Shown in pieces: positions 1 through 8,577 of a stretch of DNA of 64,000 bases. Position numbers and translations under genes: made by a program. Where the stretch lies: NCBI RefSeq assembly GCF_040801785.1, contig NZ_CP161805.1:3286001-3350000 (forward strand). Reading direction: 5' to 3'. Position 1 is the stretch's first letter; the number at the start of each line of letters is the position of its first letter. Under the pieces are notes generated by a model that did no database searches, was not told the DNA's origin, and was given only the letters and a program-made list of their open reading frames with translations. This stretch comes from Sulfitobacter sp. LCG007. Its GTDB lineage: Bacteria > Pseudomonadota > Alphaproteobacteria > Rhodobacterales > Rhodobacteraceae.

Positions 1-30
1 GGCGGAATTCTTCAGGAAAGTGAGGGCCTG

Positions 31-1389
31 ATGGCCGACTGGACCGAACAGCTGCCGGAGGCAGCCCGGGAATTTCTCGAGGGGCGCAGGCTCGACGAGG
101 TCGAATGCATCATCTCGGACCTTCCCGGCATTGCCCGGGGCAAAGCCGTGCCCGCGTCGAAATTCGCCCGGCAGGAATATTTCCACCTGCCCGACAGCAT
201 CTTCTTCCAGACCATCACCGGGGACTGGGGCGAGGCCGCGGGTGAGGACGGATTCATCGAGCGGGACATGATACTCCGGCCGGACATGAGCACCGCGACC
301 GCCGCGCCCTGGACGGGCGACTGGACGCTGCAGGTGATCCACGACGCCTTCGACCGCAACGGCGCGGCGGTTCCCTGCAGCCCGCGCAACGTTCTCAAGC
401 ATGTCTGCAAGCTCTACAACGACAACGGCTGGAAACCGGTCGTGGCGCCCGAGATGGAATTCTATCTGGTGGGCCGCAATCTCGACCCAGCCCATGACAT
501 CAAGCCGATGATGGGCCGCTCCGGGCGGCCGGCGGCTGCGCGCCAGGCCTATTCGATGACCGCGGTGGACGAGTTCGGCCCGGTGATCGACGATATCTAC
601 GATTTCGCCGAGGCACAGGGCTTCGAGATCGACGGGATCACGCAGGAGGGAGGGGCCGGCCAGCTCGAGATCAACCTGCGCCACGGGGACCCGGTCAAGC
701 TGGCCGACGAGGTGTTCTATTTCAAGCGCCTGATCCGGGAAGCCGCGCTGCGGCACGACTGCTTCGCCACCTTCATGGCCAAACCCATCGCGGACGAGCC
801 CGGATCGGCGATGCATATCCACCATTCGGTGCTGGATCTGAAGACGGGCAAGAACCTCTTCTCAGACGAGGAGGGCAACGAGACCGACGCCTTCTTCCAC
901 TTCATCGCCGGGCTACAGAACCACATGCCCAACGCGCTGGCGGTGATCGCGCCCTACGTCAACAGCTACCGGCGCTACGTCAAGGACCATGCGGCGCCGA
1001 TCAACCTCGAATGGGGACGCGACAACCGCACCACCGGCATCCGCATCCCGCTCTCCAGCCCCGAGGGGCGGCGGGTCGAGAACCGGCTGGCGGGAATGGA
1101 CTGCAACCCCTATCTCGGCATCGCCGCGAGCCTCGCCTGCGGATATCTGGGAATGACCGGGAGCGAACGGCCCAAGCCCGAGTTCAAGGGCGACGCCTAT
1201 GTGGGAGAGGGAGACATCCCGCGGGTCCTGGGCGAGGCGCTCGACCTGTTCGAGGAGGCCACGGATCTCCACGAGGTGCTCGGGCCGGAATTCGCGCGGG
1301 TCTACGCCATCGTGAAACGCTCGGAATACGAGGAGTTCCTGCAGGTCATCTCGCCCTGGGAACGCGAACATCTGTTGCTCAACGTCTGA
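31..1389 (+). CDS. Glutamine synthetase family protein (gamma-glutamyl amine ligase, PuuA-like)
   Basis: A 452-residue member of the glutamine synthetase superfamily. Such ligases join glutamate to ammonia or an amine using ATP; the PuuA-type members make gamma-glutamyl-putrescine in the cytosol. The catalytic domain shows the metal-binding Glu in the EMEFYL segment (about residue 141), EINL at about 213, the ATP-binding His stretch MHIHHS at 261-266 and the NRTTGIRIP loop near 335. The start has a GAGGG Shine-Dalgarno four bases upstream. The FAD oxidase directly downstream is PuuB-like, so a polyamine or related amine is the likely substrate rather than ammonia. A second, different GS-like gene lies at 52998. 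The substrate cannot be fixed from sequence. Other genes of the unit may lie left of the window. Confidence 0.85.
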   Translation: MADWTEQLPEAAREFLEGRRLDEVECIISDLPGIARGKAVPASKFARQEYFHLPDSIFFQTITGDWGEAAGEDGFIERDMILRPDMSTATAAPWTGDWTLQVIHDAFDRNGAAVPCSPRNVLKHVCKLYNDNGWKPVVAPEMEFYLVGRNLDPAHDIKPMMGRSGRPAAARQAYSMTAVDEFGPVIDDIYDFAEAQGFEIDGITQEGGAGQLEINLRHGDPVKLADEVFYFKRLIREAALRHDCFATFMAKPIADEPGSAMHIHHSVLDLKTGKNLFSDEEGNETDAFFHFIAGLQNHMPNALAVIAPYVNSYRRYVKDHAAPINLEWGRDNRTTGIRIPLSSPEGRRVENRLAGMDCNPYLGIAASLACGYLGMTGSERPKPEFKGDAYVGEGDIPRVLGEALDLFEEATDLHEVLGPEFARVYAIVKRSEYEEFLQVISPWEREHLLLNV

Positions 1390-1436
1390 CGTCGCGGCCC
1401 GCTGAGTGAAACCGACAAGACTTCTCTGGAGGTCCC

Positions 1437-2741
1437 TTGAACCTTTTGCACGCCAATGACCGCCGCGGCGAATACCCCAAGAGCTGGTACGCCGCGAGCA
1501 CGCCCCCCCTGCCCCCCTTCGCCGCGCTGAAGGGAGCAGCCAAGGCGGATGTCTGCGTGATCGGGGGCGGCTACACCGGGCTTTCGGCGGCGCTGCATCT
1601 GGCCGAGGCGGGGCGGTCGGTCATCCTGCTTGAAGCGCATCGCGTCGGCTTTGGCGCATCGGGGCGCAATGGGGGGCAGCTTGGCAGTGGGCAGCGTCAG
1701 GACCAGCAGGCGCTCGAGAAGATGGCCGGGACGTCGCAGGCACGGGCGCTCTGGGAACTTGGCGAAGAGGCCAAGGCGCTGGTCAAGGCGCTGATCTCGA
1801 AACACGGGATCGACTGCCACCTGAAGCCGGGCGTGGCCTGGACCGGATCGACTGATGCGGATGTGGCGCATCTGCACGACTACGCCGACCATCTTCAGAA
1901 GCACTACGGATATCACCATGTCGAGGCGCTCGATGCGCAGGCCTGCCATGCACTTTGCCCCTCGCCCGACTACAAAGGCGGATTGCTCGACCGGGACGCC
2001 GCGCATCTGCACCCGCTGGCCTTTGCCCTCGGCCTCGCCCGTGCTGCCGAGAAGGCGGGCGTACGGATCCATGAACGCTCGGAAGTGCACCATATCGATG
2101 AGGGCCGCCCCGCCACGATCCGCACCGATGCGGGCCATGTGACGGCCGATCACGTCATCCTCGCCTGCAACGGCTATCTGAGTTCGCTGAACGCGAAGGT
2201 CGCGGCGCGGGTCATGCCGATCAACAATTTCATCGCCGCGACCGAGCCGCTGGGCGAGAGAACCCGCGAGGTTCTCACCAGCGACATCGCAGTGGCTGAC
2301 AGCCGTTTCGTGGTGAACTACTTCCGGCTCAGCCACGACGGGCGTCTGCTCTTCGGCGGCGGCGAAAGCTATGGCTACCGCTTCCCGCAAGATATCGCGG
2401 CCAAGGTCCGCAAGCCGATGAGCGTGGTCTTTCCGCACCTGAAGGACGTCAAGATAGATTACGCATGGGGCGGGACGCTCGCGATCACCATGAAGCGCTT
2501 CCCCTATCTCGCGCGCGTGGCGCCGAACATCCTTTCCGCTTCGGGCTACTCCGGCCACGGGGTGGGCACGGCGGTCCATTCCGGAATGCTCATTGCACAG
2601 GCGATCGCAGGCGACAGCGAAGGCTTTGACACGATGAGCGCGATCCCGATCCCGGCCTTCCCCGGCGGGGCCGCATTGCGATCCCCGCTGCTGGTGCTGG
2701 CGATGTCGTGGTACGCGCTGCGCGACCGGCTCGGGATCTGA
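1437..2741 (+). CDS. FAD-dependent amine oxidoreductase (gamma-glutamylputrescine oxidase-like, PuuB/DadA family)
   Basis: A 434-residue flavoprotein of the DAO family. The dinucleotide-binding motif VIGGGYTGLSAA lies at residues 41-52, followed by the acidic LLEA turn and the FGASGRNGGQ segment typical of the PuuB/OrdL group. These enzymes oxidise a secondary or gamma-glutamylated amine to an aldehyde with release of ammonia and hydrogen peroxide. Translation probably starts at a TTG (1437) with GGAGG four bases upstream; no nearer ATG fits. It lies 47 bases after the GS-like gene on the same strand, which supports a gamma-glutamylation pathway in which the first gene activates an amine and this one oxidises it. 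The exact substrate is inferred only. Confidence 0.85.
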   Translation: MNLLHANDRRGEYPKSWYAASTPPLPPFAALKGAAKADVCVIGGGYTGLSAALHLAEAGRSVILLEAHRVGFGASGRNGGQLGSGQRQDQQALEKMAGTSQARALWELGEEAKALVKALISKHGIDCHLKPGVAWTGSTDADVAHLHDYADHLQKHYGYHHVEALDAQACHALCPSPDYKGGLLDRDAAHLHPLAFALGLARAAEKAGVRIHERSEVHHIDEGRPATIRTDAGHVTADHVILACNGYLSSLNAKVAARVMPINNFIAATEPLGERTREVLTSDIAVADSRFVVNYFRLSHDGRLLFGGGESYGYRFPQDIAAKVRKPMSVVFPHLKDVKIDYAWGGTLAITMKRFPYLARVAPNILSASGYSGHGVGTAVHSGMLIAQAIAGDSEGFDTMSAIPIPAFPGGAALRSPLLVLAMSWYALRDRLGI

Positions 2742-2832
2742 CCCGGCGCGCGCGTCCGACACGGAAGTTTCACTTTAACTGGAACGTCGGCTGTTTTACC
2801 ATTTCGAAAACCTTGCATAAGGAAATCGAAAT

Positions 2833-4014
2833 ATGACGCTTCCAGACATGCACGCCGCCGAGCCGATCCCAGATGCCGTGCGCGGGGAGATCGAGCGCCT
2901 GCTCCAGTCGGGCGATCTTTTCCGCTACACCGCGCCGGGCAACGCGCCGGTGTCTCTGCTGGAAGCCGAATTCGCTCGCCTCATGGGGTCGAGATACGCG
3001 CTTGCCGTGTCGTCCTGTTCCGCCGCGCTTTTCCTGTCGCTCAAGGCCCTCGGCCTGCCGCGCGATGCCAGGGTGCTGATCCCCGGCTTTACCTTCGCGG
3101 CCGTTCCGTCCGCGGTCATCCATGCGGAATGTCGGCCGGTGCTCTGCGAGGTGGGCGAGAACTATCGCATCGACCTCGAGGATTTCGAAGCCAGACTGTC
3201 GGACGGTGTCGAGGCCGTCATCATCAGCCACATGCGCGGTCACACCTCGGACATGGACGCGATCATGGCGCTGTGCGATGCGGCAGGCGTGCCAGTGATC
3301 GAAGATGCGGCGCATTCTCTCGGAACTGTCTGGAGGGGCCGCAAGATCGGCACGATCGGACGCGTGGGCTGCTTTTCCTTCCAGTCCTACAAGATGATCA
3401 ACGCAGGCGAAGGCGGCATCCTGATCACCGATGATGCCGATCTGGTCGCCCGCGCGATCATCATGTCGGGGGCTTACGAGCACAACTGGAAGAAGCATCC
3501 GGTGCTGCAGGAATGCTTCGCGACCTGGCAGAACCGCCTGCCGCTTTACAATCTTCGGCTATCCAACATGTCCGCGGCGATCATCCGCGCACAGCTGCCG
3601 GAACTCGACCGGCGCGTCGCTGCGGGGCGGACAGGCCACGATCATGTGGCTGCGCGGCTCGATGCCTCGCCCTGGATTTCCGTGCCCGAACCGCTGCCCG
3701 GGGAAGAACGGGCACCGGACTCGATACAGTTCAACCTCACCGGGCTTAACGATGACGAGGTCACCGCATTCGCCGCCGCCGCCGAGGCCTCCGGGATCAA
3801 GGTTCAGGTCTTCGGTCTGAGTGCCGACAATGCGCGCGCCTTCTGGAACTGGCAATTCATCGAGGATCTGCCGGACCTGCCCCGCACGCGGGCGATGCTC
3901 ATGCGGGCCTGTGACGTCCGGCTGCCGGTACGGTTGACCCGGGACGAGCTCGATGCCGTCGCGGATGTGCTGCTTGCGGCGGTGTCGCACGCGACACGCG
4001 GTGCAGCCGCCTGA
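2833..4014 (+). CDS. DegT/DnrJ/EryC1/StrS family PLP-dependent aminotransferase
   Basis: A 393-residue fold-type I aminotransferase of the sugar-aminotransferase family. It shows the cofactor-binding segment SSCSAALFLSLKAL (60-73), the EDAAHSLG motif (157-164) whose Asp contacts the PLP ring nitrogen, and the Schiff-base lysine K187 within SFQSYKMINAGEGG. Family members transfer amino groups from glutamate or glutamine to keto-sugars. No other sugar-nucleotide gene is nearby, so the partner pathway is not visible. An AAGGA Shine-Dalgarno precedes the ATG, and the 91-base gap after the oxidase may hold its own promoter. It is followed by a strong hairpin and convergent phaR. Confidence 0.8.
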   Translation: MTLPDMHAAEPIPDAVRGEIERLLQSGDLFRYTAPGNAPVSLLEAEFARLMGSRYALAVSSCSAALFLSLKALGLPRDARVLIPGFTFAAVPSAVIHAECRPVLCEVGENYRIDLEDFEARLSDGVEAVIISHMRGHTSDMDAIMALCDAAGVPVIEDAAHSLGTVWRGRKIGTIGRVGCFSFQSYKMINAGEGGILITDDADLVARAIIMSGAYEHNWKKHPVLQECFATWQNRLPLYNLRLSNMSAAIIRAQLPELDRRVAAGRTGHDHVAARLDASPWISVPEPLPGEERAPDSIQFNLTGLNDDEVTAFAAAAEASGIKVQVFGLSADNARAFWNWQFIEDLPDLPRTRAMLMRACDVRLPVRLTRDELDAVADVLLAAVSHATRGAAA

Positions 4015-4024
4015 TGGTCCGCCC

Positions 4025-4049
4025 GCTGCCGGGCAGATCGCCCGGCAGC
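4025..4049. terminator. Perfect hairpin between convergent genes
   Basis: A perfect 10-bp inverted repeat (GCTGCCGGGC with its complement, 5-base loop) sits in the 42 bases between the ends of the aminotransferase and phaR genes. It has no clear T-run on either side. A bidirectional termination or transcript-protecting role is inferred from position and stem strength. Confidence 0.55.
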
Positions 4050-4056
4050 TGCCGGG

Positions 4057-4608
4057 TCACTTCAGCCGCGAAAGCTTGTCCTGAAGTTCCGCAAGCTGGC
4101 GCTTGATCGCGTCGAGGTCTCCGTTGCCACCCTGCCCTTCGTCATCGGGCCGCGGCCCGCTCGTTCCCCAGCTTGTCCCCGTCATCGCCTTCATGAACGC
4201 TTCCTGCTGGGCGCGCATCAGTTCGAAGCCCGGCATTCGCGCCATCGGGTTCAGCGCCGACATCTTGTCGAGCATCTGGGACTGACCGTTGCGCAGCATC
4301 TCGAAGGACGCCTGCAGGAATTGCGGCACCACGCTGGCGCCCGGTGTCATGTAGCTGCGCACGAGGTCGTTGAGCACGTCGACCGGAAGCACGGATTCTC
4401 CGCGGCTTTCGTGTTCCGCGATGATCTGGAGAAGATACTGCCGCGTTAGGTCGTCACCCGACTTGAGATCGACAATCTGGACCTCGCGGCCCTCGCGGAT
4501 GAAACCCGCTATATCCTCGAGCGTGACATAGTCGCTGGTTTCCGTGTTGTAGAGCCTGCGGCTTGCGTACCGCTTGATTAGCAAGGATTTCTTGTCGCTC
4601 TCTGTCAC
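4057..4608 (-). CDS. phaR: Polyhydroxyalkanoate synthesis repressor PhaR
   Basis: A DNA-binding repressor of PHA granule genes that also binds the polymer, so accumulation of PHA relieves repression. The N-terminal PHB/PHA accumulation regulator domain is clear: KRYASRRLYNTETSDYVTL, then a second helix-rich segment containing LLQIIAEHES. The C-terminus is polar and ends in a heptad-like helix. I take the GTG at 4608 (product 183 residues) rather than the GTG at 4632. The former has AAGGAG eight bases upstream and gives the usual family N-terminus MTESDKK. A perfect CTGC-N3-GCAG site just upstream suggests autoregulation. Confidence 0.92.
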   Translation of the reverse strand: MTESDKKSLLIKRYASRRLYNTETSDYVTLEDIAGFIREGREVQIVDLKSGDDLTRQYLLQIIAEHESRGESVLPVDVLNDLVRSYMTPGASVVPQFLQASFEMLRNGQSQMLDKMSALNPMARMPGFELMRAQQEAFMKAMTGTSWGTSGPRPDDEGQGGNGDLDAIKRQLAELQDKLSRLK

Positions 4609-4633
4609 CGGCTGATCTCCTTGCGGGAACACG

Positions 4634-4644
4634 CTGCAGTGCAG
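4634..4644. promoter_or_regulatory. Putative PhaR operator upstream of phaR
   Basis: CTGCAGTGCAG, a perfect CTGC-N3-GCAG palindrome, lies 26-36 bases upstream of the phaR start. PhaR proteins of related alphaproteobacteria (Paracoccus, Rhodobacter) bind TGC/GCA-rich sites of this form. Autoregulation is inferred. Confidence 0.65.
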
Positions 4645-4659
4645 CCTAGGGCAGCCCCG

Positions 4660-4695
4660 GCCAAAAAGAAAGGGCGGGCTTCTGCAAGCCCGCCC
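4660..4695 (-). terminator. Rho-independent terminator of the phasin gene
   Basis: Reading the minus strand after the phasin stop, a perfect 10-bp GC-rich stem (4672-4695, loop CTGC) is followed by a T-rich tract (CTTTCTTTTTGG). It is a textbook intrinsic terminator and separates phaP from phaR transcription. Confidence 0.85.
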
Positions 4696-4741
4696 CTCGC
4701 GGAATACCGACGGGGAGGAATTCGGCGCCGCGTCTGCTCCG

Positions 4742-5188
4742 TCACTTCGCGACGGCAGCTTTCTTCACTGCGGCGCTCGCCTCGGTGGTCGCTTTCTTGA
4801 CCGCCGCGGTCGCGTCTTCGCTCATGTCCTTGCTGGCAGCCATCATCAGCTCGACGGTTTCCATCTGGGCTTTCTTGACGATCTCGGCATAGGCCGCCAT
4901 CTGCTCGGCTGCGCCTTCGGCATAGGCCGATGCGAAGTCGGCGATCGCCTTCGCGTATTCGGCCGGCTCTGCCTTTGCCTTCGACATCTGGGACATCTTG
5001 GACAGCGTGTCCTGGGTCCACTTGCTGGAAAGCTCGGTCGACTTCTCGGCCGCGTTCAGCGCAACGGCGCTCAGCTTTTCGTTCAGCGTCGCCGTGGTCT
5101 TGAACGCCTGCTCCATCGCGGCGGTGTCAACCGGGAACGAGCCCATGACGTCCTTGAACATGCTGGTCAGGTCGGGGGTCTTGGTCAT
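4742..5188 (-). CDS. phaP: Phasin family protein (PHA granule-associated)
   Basis: A 148-residue all-helical protein rich in Ala, Lys, Glu and Met, with no signal peptide. The central region of about 25-110 is amphipathic helix with repeated KxAE patterns, and the C-terminus is a Lys/Ala tail of the AAVKKAT type. Phasins coat PHA granules and control their number and size. The position between phaR and phaC, the two perfect CTGC-N3-GCAG operators upstream and the strong terminator downstream fit a highly expressed PhaR-controlled phasin. It has its own promoter region, 5189-5327. Confidence 0.88.
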   Translation of the reverse strand: MTKTPDLTSMFKDVMGSFPVDTAAMEQAFKTTATLNEKLSAVALNAAEKSTELSSKWTQDTLSKMSQMSKAKAEPAEYAKAIADFASAYAEGAAEQMAAYAEIVKKAQMETVELMMAASKDMSEDATAAVKKATTEASAAVKKAAVAK

Positions 5189-5252
5189 CTCAATTTCCTT
5201 TCACTCGCTAGCGGGCCACCCCGCCTTTCGCTTCTGCAGCAATATGTACATG

Positions 5253-5292
5253 CTGCAGCGCAGCATTACAAGGGTTTTACCCTGCAATGCAG
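5253..5292. promoter_or_regulatory. Paired putative PhaR operators upstream of phaP
   Basis: Two perfect CTGC-N3-GCAG palindromes, CTGCAGCGCAG at 5253-5263 and CTGCAATGCAG at 5282-5292, lie 65-105 bases upstream of the phasin start in the phaC-phaP gap. Their centres are 29 bases apart, roughly three helical turns, so two PhaR units could bind the same face. PhaR binding is inferred from known sites in related bacteria. Confidence 0.7.
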
Positions 5293-5327
5293 CGAAAACT
5301 GGGCAACATGCGGATAAGTATGGAAAT

Positions 5328-7133
5328 TCAGATCGCGGCCTTTGCCCTTACGTAAGTCCCGGGAGCCTCACAGAGCACAGGATGCGTGGAATTACCCGGT
5401 ATGCGCGAATCGATCCTGGACCCCGACCGCTTTGCGAGCCATGCTTCCCAGCGGTGCCACCATGTTCCCTCGTGGAACTCGGCGCCGTCTCGCCAGCCGT
5501 CCGCATCGAGGCTGAGGTCGCCGTTGACGTAGTGGCCATACTTCCGCTTTCCCGGCGGATTGACGATGCCGGCAATATGGCCCGACTGGGCGAGAACGAA
5601 TGTCTTGTCGCGCGCACCCATCTGCTGAACGCCGCGGTAGCAGTCCTTCCAGGCGGCGATGTGATCGCCCTCGCAGGCCACCGAATAGAGAGGCACGTCC
5701 ACCTCCGAGATCTTCAGCCGTGTGTCCATGATCTCGAAACCCTCGCGCGCGAACTCGTCGCGCTGGCAGAGCCCGCGCAGATACTGCATCGCCATCCTGC
5801 CCGGAAGGTTCGCGCCGTCGCCGTTCCAGTAGAGCAGGTCGAACGCGGGCGGCGTCTCGCCCATCATGTAGCTCTTGATCGCCGGGCCGTAGATCAGGTC
5901 GGTGGAGCGCAGGAAGGAAAAGGTGCGCGCCATGATCGCGGAAGGCAGCACACCCTTCGCCACCGTCTCGAGCTCGATCCCGTCAACGAAGTCGTTGGTG
6001 AGGAACGGCGTGAACTCGCCATGATCCGAGAAATCCGTCAGCGCCGTGAAGAAGGTCGCGGATCGGACCGACTTGTCCCCGCGCTTTTTCAGCAGCGAGA
6101 GGGTCAGGGCGAGCGTCGTGCCCGCGATGCAGTAGCCGACGACATTGACCTGCTTCTGTGCGGTGATCTCCTTCACCTCGCGAATCGCCGCGAGGTAGCC
6201 GTCGCTGATGTAATCCTCCATCCCGATATCGCGGTAGGTCGAGTCGGGGTTCACCCAGGACACCATGAAAAGTGTGTAGCCCTGCTCGGTGATCCATTTC
6301 ACGAGGCTGTTCTGCGCCTTGAGATCGAGGATATAGAACTTGTTGATCCAGGGCGGGAAGATGACAAGCGGCGTGCTGTAGACCTTGTCGGTGGCGGGTT
6401 CGTACTGGATCATCTCCATCAGGCGGTTGCGGTATATGACCTTGCCCGGAGTCGTGGCGATGTTCCCGCCGATCTCGAAGGCGGATTCGTCGGCAAGTTT
6501 CACGACCATCTCGCCGTTGTTGGCCTCGAGGTCCCGGATCAGGTTCTCGAGTCCGGTTACGAGGCTCTGGCCCTCCGTCTCGACGGCCCGCTCCAGCGCG
6601 TCGGGGTTGGTGGCGAGAAAGTTCGTCGGCGACATCATGTCGACGATCTGGCGCGAGAAATACTTGAGCCGCCTCTTTTCCGTGGGATCAAGATGCGTGA
6701 CGTCCTCGACGGCCTGAAGCAAGGCCTCGGAGTTGATCTGGTACTGTTGCTTAATGAAGTTGAAGTAAGGGTGGGTATCCCACAGCGGGTTGGCAAAGCG
6801 GCGGTCCTTCGGTCCGGGATCCTCGGGCGCGGCGAGCTTGCCGCTGGCCAGCACCTTCTGCGCCTCGAGAAAATGCGTCATCGTCTCGGCCCAGTAGTTC
6901 ATCTGGCGTTCGAGCAGACGGGTGGGGTTGTTGATCGCCTCCGCAAAATAGGCCTGCGCCGCCTTTCCGAAGAGCTCCTGATTCGGGCCGTCGAGTGCCG
7001 GGTGGTGTGTCTGGCGATGCGTCAGGACGCGCTGCAACCGCGAGGTGAGTTCTTCAACTTTTCTTAGATTTACACTCATTTGCTCCAGCATTTCCGCCGA
7101 AAAAGGGCTTTCCACCTCGCTTTGTATTGTCAT
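5328..7133 (-). CDS. phaC: Class I poly(3-hydroxyalkanoate) synthase PhaC
   Basis: A 601-residue polymerase that links (R)-3-hydroxyacyl-CoA units into PHA at the granule surface. The N-terminal PhaC_N region runs from about 60 to 240. The alpha/beta-hydrolase core carries the lipase-like box GYCIAG with nucleophile C335, the EGDHIAAW segment with the catalytic Asp, and QSGHIAGIVNPP with the catalytic His. The length matches class I enzymes, which need no PhaE or PhaR subunit. The ATG at 7133 has GGGAGG about ten bases upstream. It diverges from phaZ, so synthesis and degradation share a 106-base control region. The extra tail after the conserved WLAKRSG segment (about 35 residues) is less conserved. 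Confidence 0.96.
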   Translation of the reverse strand: MTIQSEVESPFSAEMLEQMSVNLRKVEELTSRLQRVLTHRQTHHPALDGPNQELFGKAAQAYFAEAINNPTRLLERQMNYWAETMTHFLEAQKVLASGKLAAPEDPGPKDRRFANPLWDTHPYFNFIKQQYQINSEALLQAVEDVTHLDPTEKRRLKYFSRQIVDMMSPTNFLATNPDALERAVETEGQSLVTGLENLIRDLEANNGEMVVKLADESAFEIGGNIATTPGKVIYRNRLMEMIQYEPATDKVYSTPLVIFPPWINKFYILDLKAQNSLVKWITEQGYTLFMVSWVNPDSTYRDIGMEDYISDGYLAAIREVKEITAQKQVNVVGYCIAGTTLALTLSLLKKRGDKSVRSATFFTALTDFSDHGEFTPFLTNDFVDGIELETVAKGVLPSAIMARTFSFLRSTDLIYGPAIKSYMMGETPPAFDLLYWNGDGANLPGRMAMQYLRGLCQRDEFAREGFEIMDTRLKISEVDVPLYSVACEGDHIAAWKDCYRGVQQMGARDKTFVLAQSGHIAGIVNPPGKRKYGHYVNGDLSLDADGWRDGAEFHEGTWWHRWEAWLAKRSGSRIDSRIPGNSTHPVLCEAPGTYVRAKAAI

Positions 7134-7239
7134 GTTAACTTTTCCTCCCTAACTTCGCAGGTGCAGCAAACCGTCGGCGGCTTCAGGGGGCAATACGACG
7201 GAGGCCCGGCAATTCCGGATTGTACCAAGGAGACCCCCC

Positions 7240-8571
7240 ATGCGCCAGTTGGCGACCTACGACCTCATCGAGACGATCCGAAACACGAACCAGTGGCTCG
7301 GGGCGACGGCGCAGGCGATCGGCGCCTACCCTGCACTTGCCCTGATACCGAACCCGGCAATGAGCTGGCTCGCGGCATGGGGTGAGGTGACCGAGCGCAC
7401 GTTCCAGCGCATGGTGGTGAAGCCTGACTGGAACATCCCGCCGATGGTGCGCAAGGACGGGAAGGAAACGCCGGTCCGCACCCAGGTCACGCTTGCGCGG
7501 CCCTTCGGGGACCTGCTGCATTTCGTCGTGCCCGGCCGAAAGCCGATGGCCCGCAAGATCCTGCTGGTCGCGCCCATGTCCGGCCACTACGCAACGCTGC
7601 TGCGCTCGACCGTGATCAGTCTTCTGCCGGACGCTGACGTCTACATCACCGACTGGCACAACGCGCGCGAGATACCTGTCAGCGAAGGCAAGTTCGACAT
7701 CGAGGACTACACGCTCTACCTCGTCGAATTCATGCGCGAACTCGGGCCCGATACCCATGTCATCGCCGTCTGCCAGCCCGCGCCCCTGGCGCTGGCCGCG
7801 ACAGCCTATCTTGCCGAGGAAGACCCCGAAGCGCAGCCGCGGTCGCTGACGCTGATCGGCGGCCCCATCGACCCGGGTGCGGCACCGACGGAGGTGACGG
7901 ACTTCGGCCACAGCGTCACGATGGGGCAGCTCGAAGAGATGATGATCCAGCGCGTCGGGATGAAATACCCCGGCATCGGGCGGATGGTCTACCCGGGCCT
8001 GCTGCAGCTTCAAAGCTTCATCTCGATGAATGCGGAAACGCATTTCCGCGCCTTCCAGGACCAGATCAGCCGGGTCGCCAAGGGCGAGGCCGGCGACCAC
8101 GACAAGCACAACAAGTTCTACGACGAATATCTCGCGGTCATGGACATGACGGCAGAATTCTACCTCTCAACCGTCGAGCGGATATTCAAGAACGGCGAGA
8201 TCGCCACCAACGACTTCGTCGTGGACGACAAGCATGTCGACATCGGCAAGATCACTACAGTCGCCGTGATGACGGTCGAAGGCTCGAAGGACGACATCTC
8301 GGCTCCCGGACAATGCGTCGCCGCCTTGCGGTTGCTGACCGGCTTGCCCGATGAAAAGAAGGCAAGCCACCTTGAAGAAGGGGCGGGGCATTACGGGATT
8401 TTCGCGGGCAAGAGCTGGCGCGACAACATCCGTCCGCTAGTGCTGGGTTTCATCGACGCCAACAGCGCGGGCGCGCCCGCGAAGAGCGTATCGATGAACG
8501 GCGCCTCCGCGAACGGTCGGAAGCTTCCGACCATCGGTGATGCCGATCCCGCGAAGGGCGCGCACGCCTAG
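7240..8571 (+). CDS. phaZ: Intracellular polyhydroxyalkanoate depolymerase PhaZ
   Basis: A 443-residue cytosolic PHA depolymerase, divergent from phaC. It shows the family pattern PMSGHYATLLR (112-122), TDWHNAREIP (138-147) and the nucleophile segment VCQPAPLAL with C178, which replaces the usual GxSxG of lipases. It releases hydroxyacid or acyl-CoA units when carbon is limiting. AAGGAG lies eight bases before the ATG. The C-terminus after about 400 is Ala/Ser-rich and variable. It ends six bases before a convergent alpha/beta-hydrolase gene. Confidence 0.95.
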   Translation: MRQLATYDLIETIRNTNQWLGATAQAIGAYPALALIPNPAMSWLAAWGEVTERTFQRMVVKPDWNIPPMVRKDGKETPVRTQVTLARPFGDLLHFVVPGRKPMARKILLVAPMSGHYATLLRSTVISLLPDADVYITDWHNAREIPVSEGKFDIEDYTLYLVEFMRELGPDTHVIAVCQPAPLALAATAYLAEEDPEAQPRSLTLIGGPIDPGAAPTEVTDFGHSVTMGQLEEMMIQRVGMKYPGIGRMVYPGLLQLQSFISMNAETHFRAFQDQISRVAKGEAGDHDKHNKFYDEYLAVMDMTAEFYLSTVERIFKNGEIATNDFVVDDKHVDIGKITTVAVMTVEGSKDDISAPGQCVAALRLLTGLPDEKKASHLEEGAGHYGIFAGKSWRDNIRPLVLGFIDANSAGAPAKSVSMNGASANGRKLPTIGDADPAKGAHA

Positions 8572-8577
8572 ACGCGT

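Noticed and set aside
2761-2832. A possible regulatory repeat before the DegT-type aminotransferase
   Set aside because: The stretch is moderately AT-rich with no clear inverted repeat or -35/-10 pair.
4998-7067. A 689-codon plus-strand frame over phaC
   Set aside because: It is antisense to a complete class I PHA synthase and has the low-complexity Arg/Val/Leu bias of a GC-rich shadow frame.
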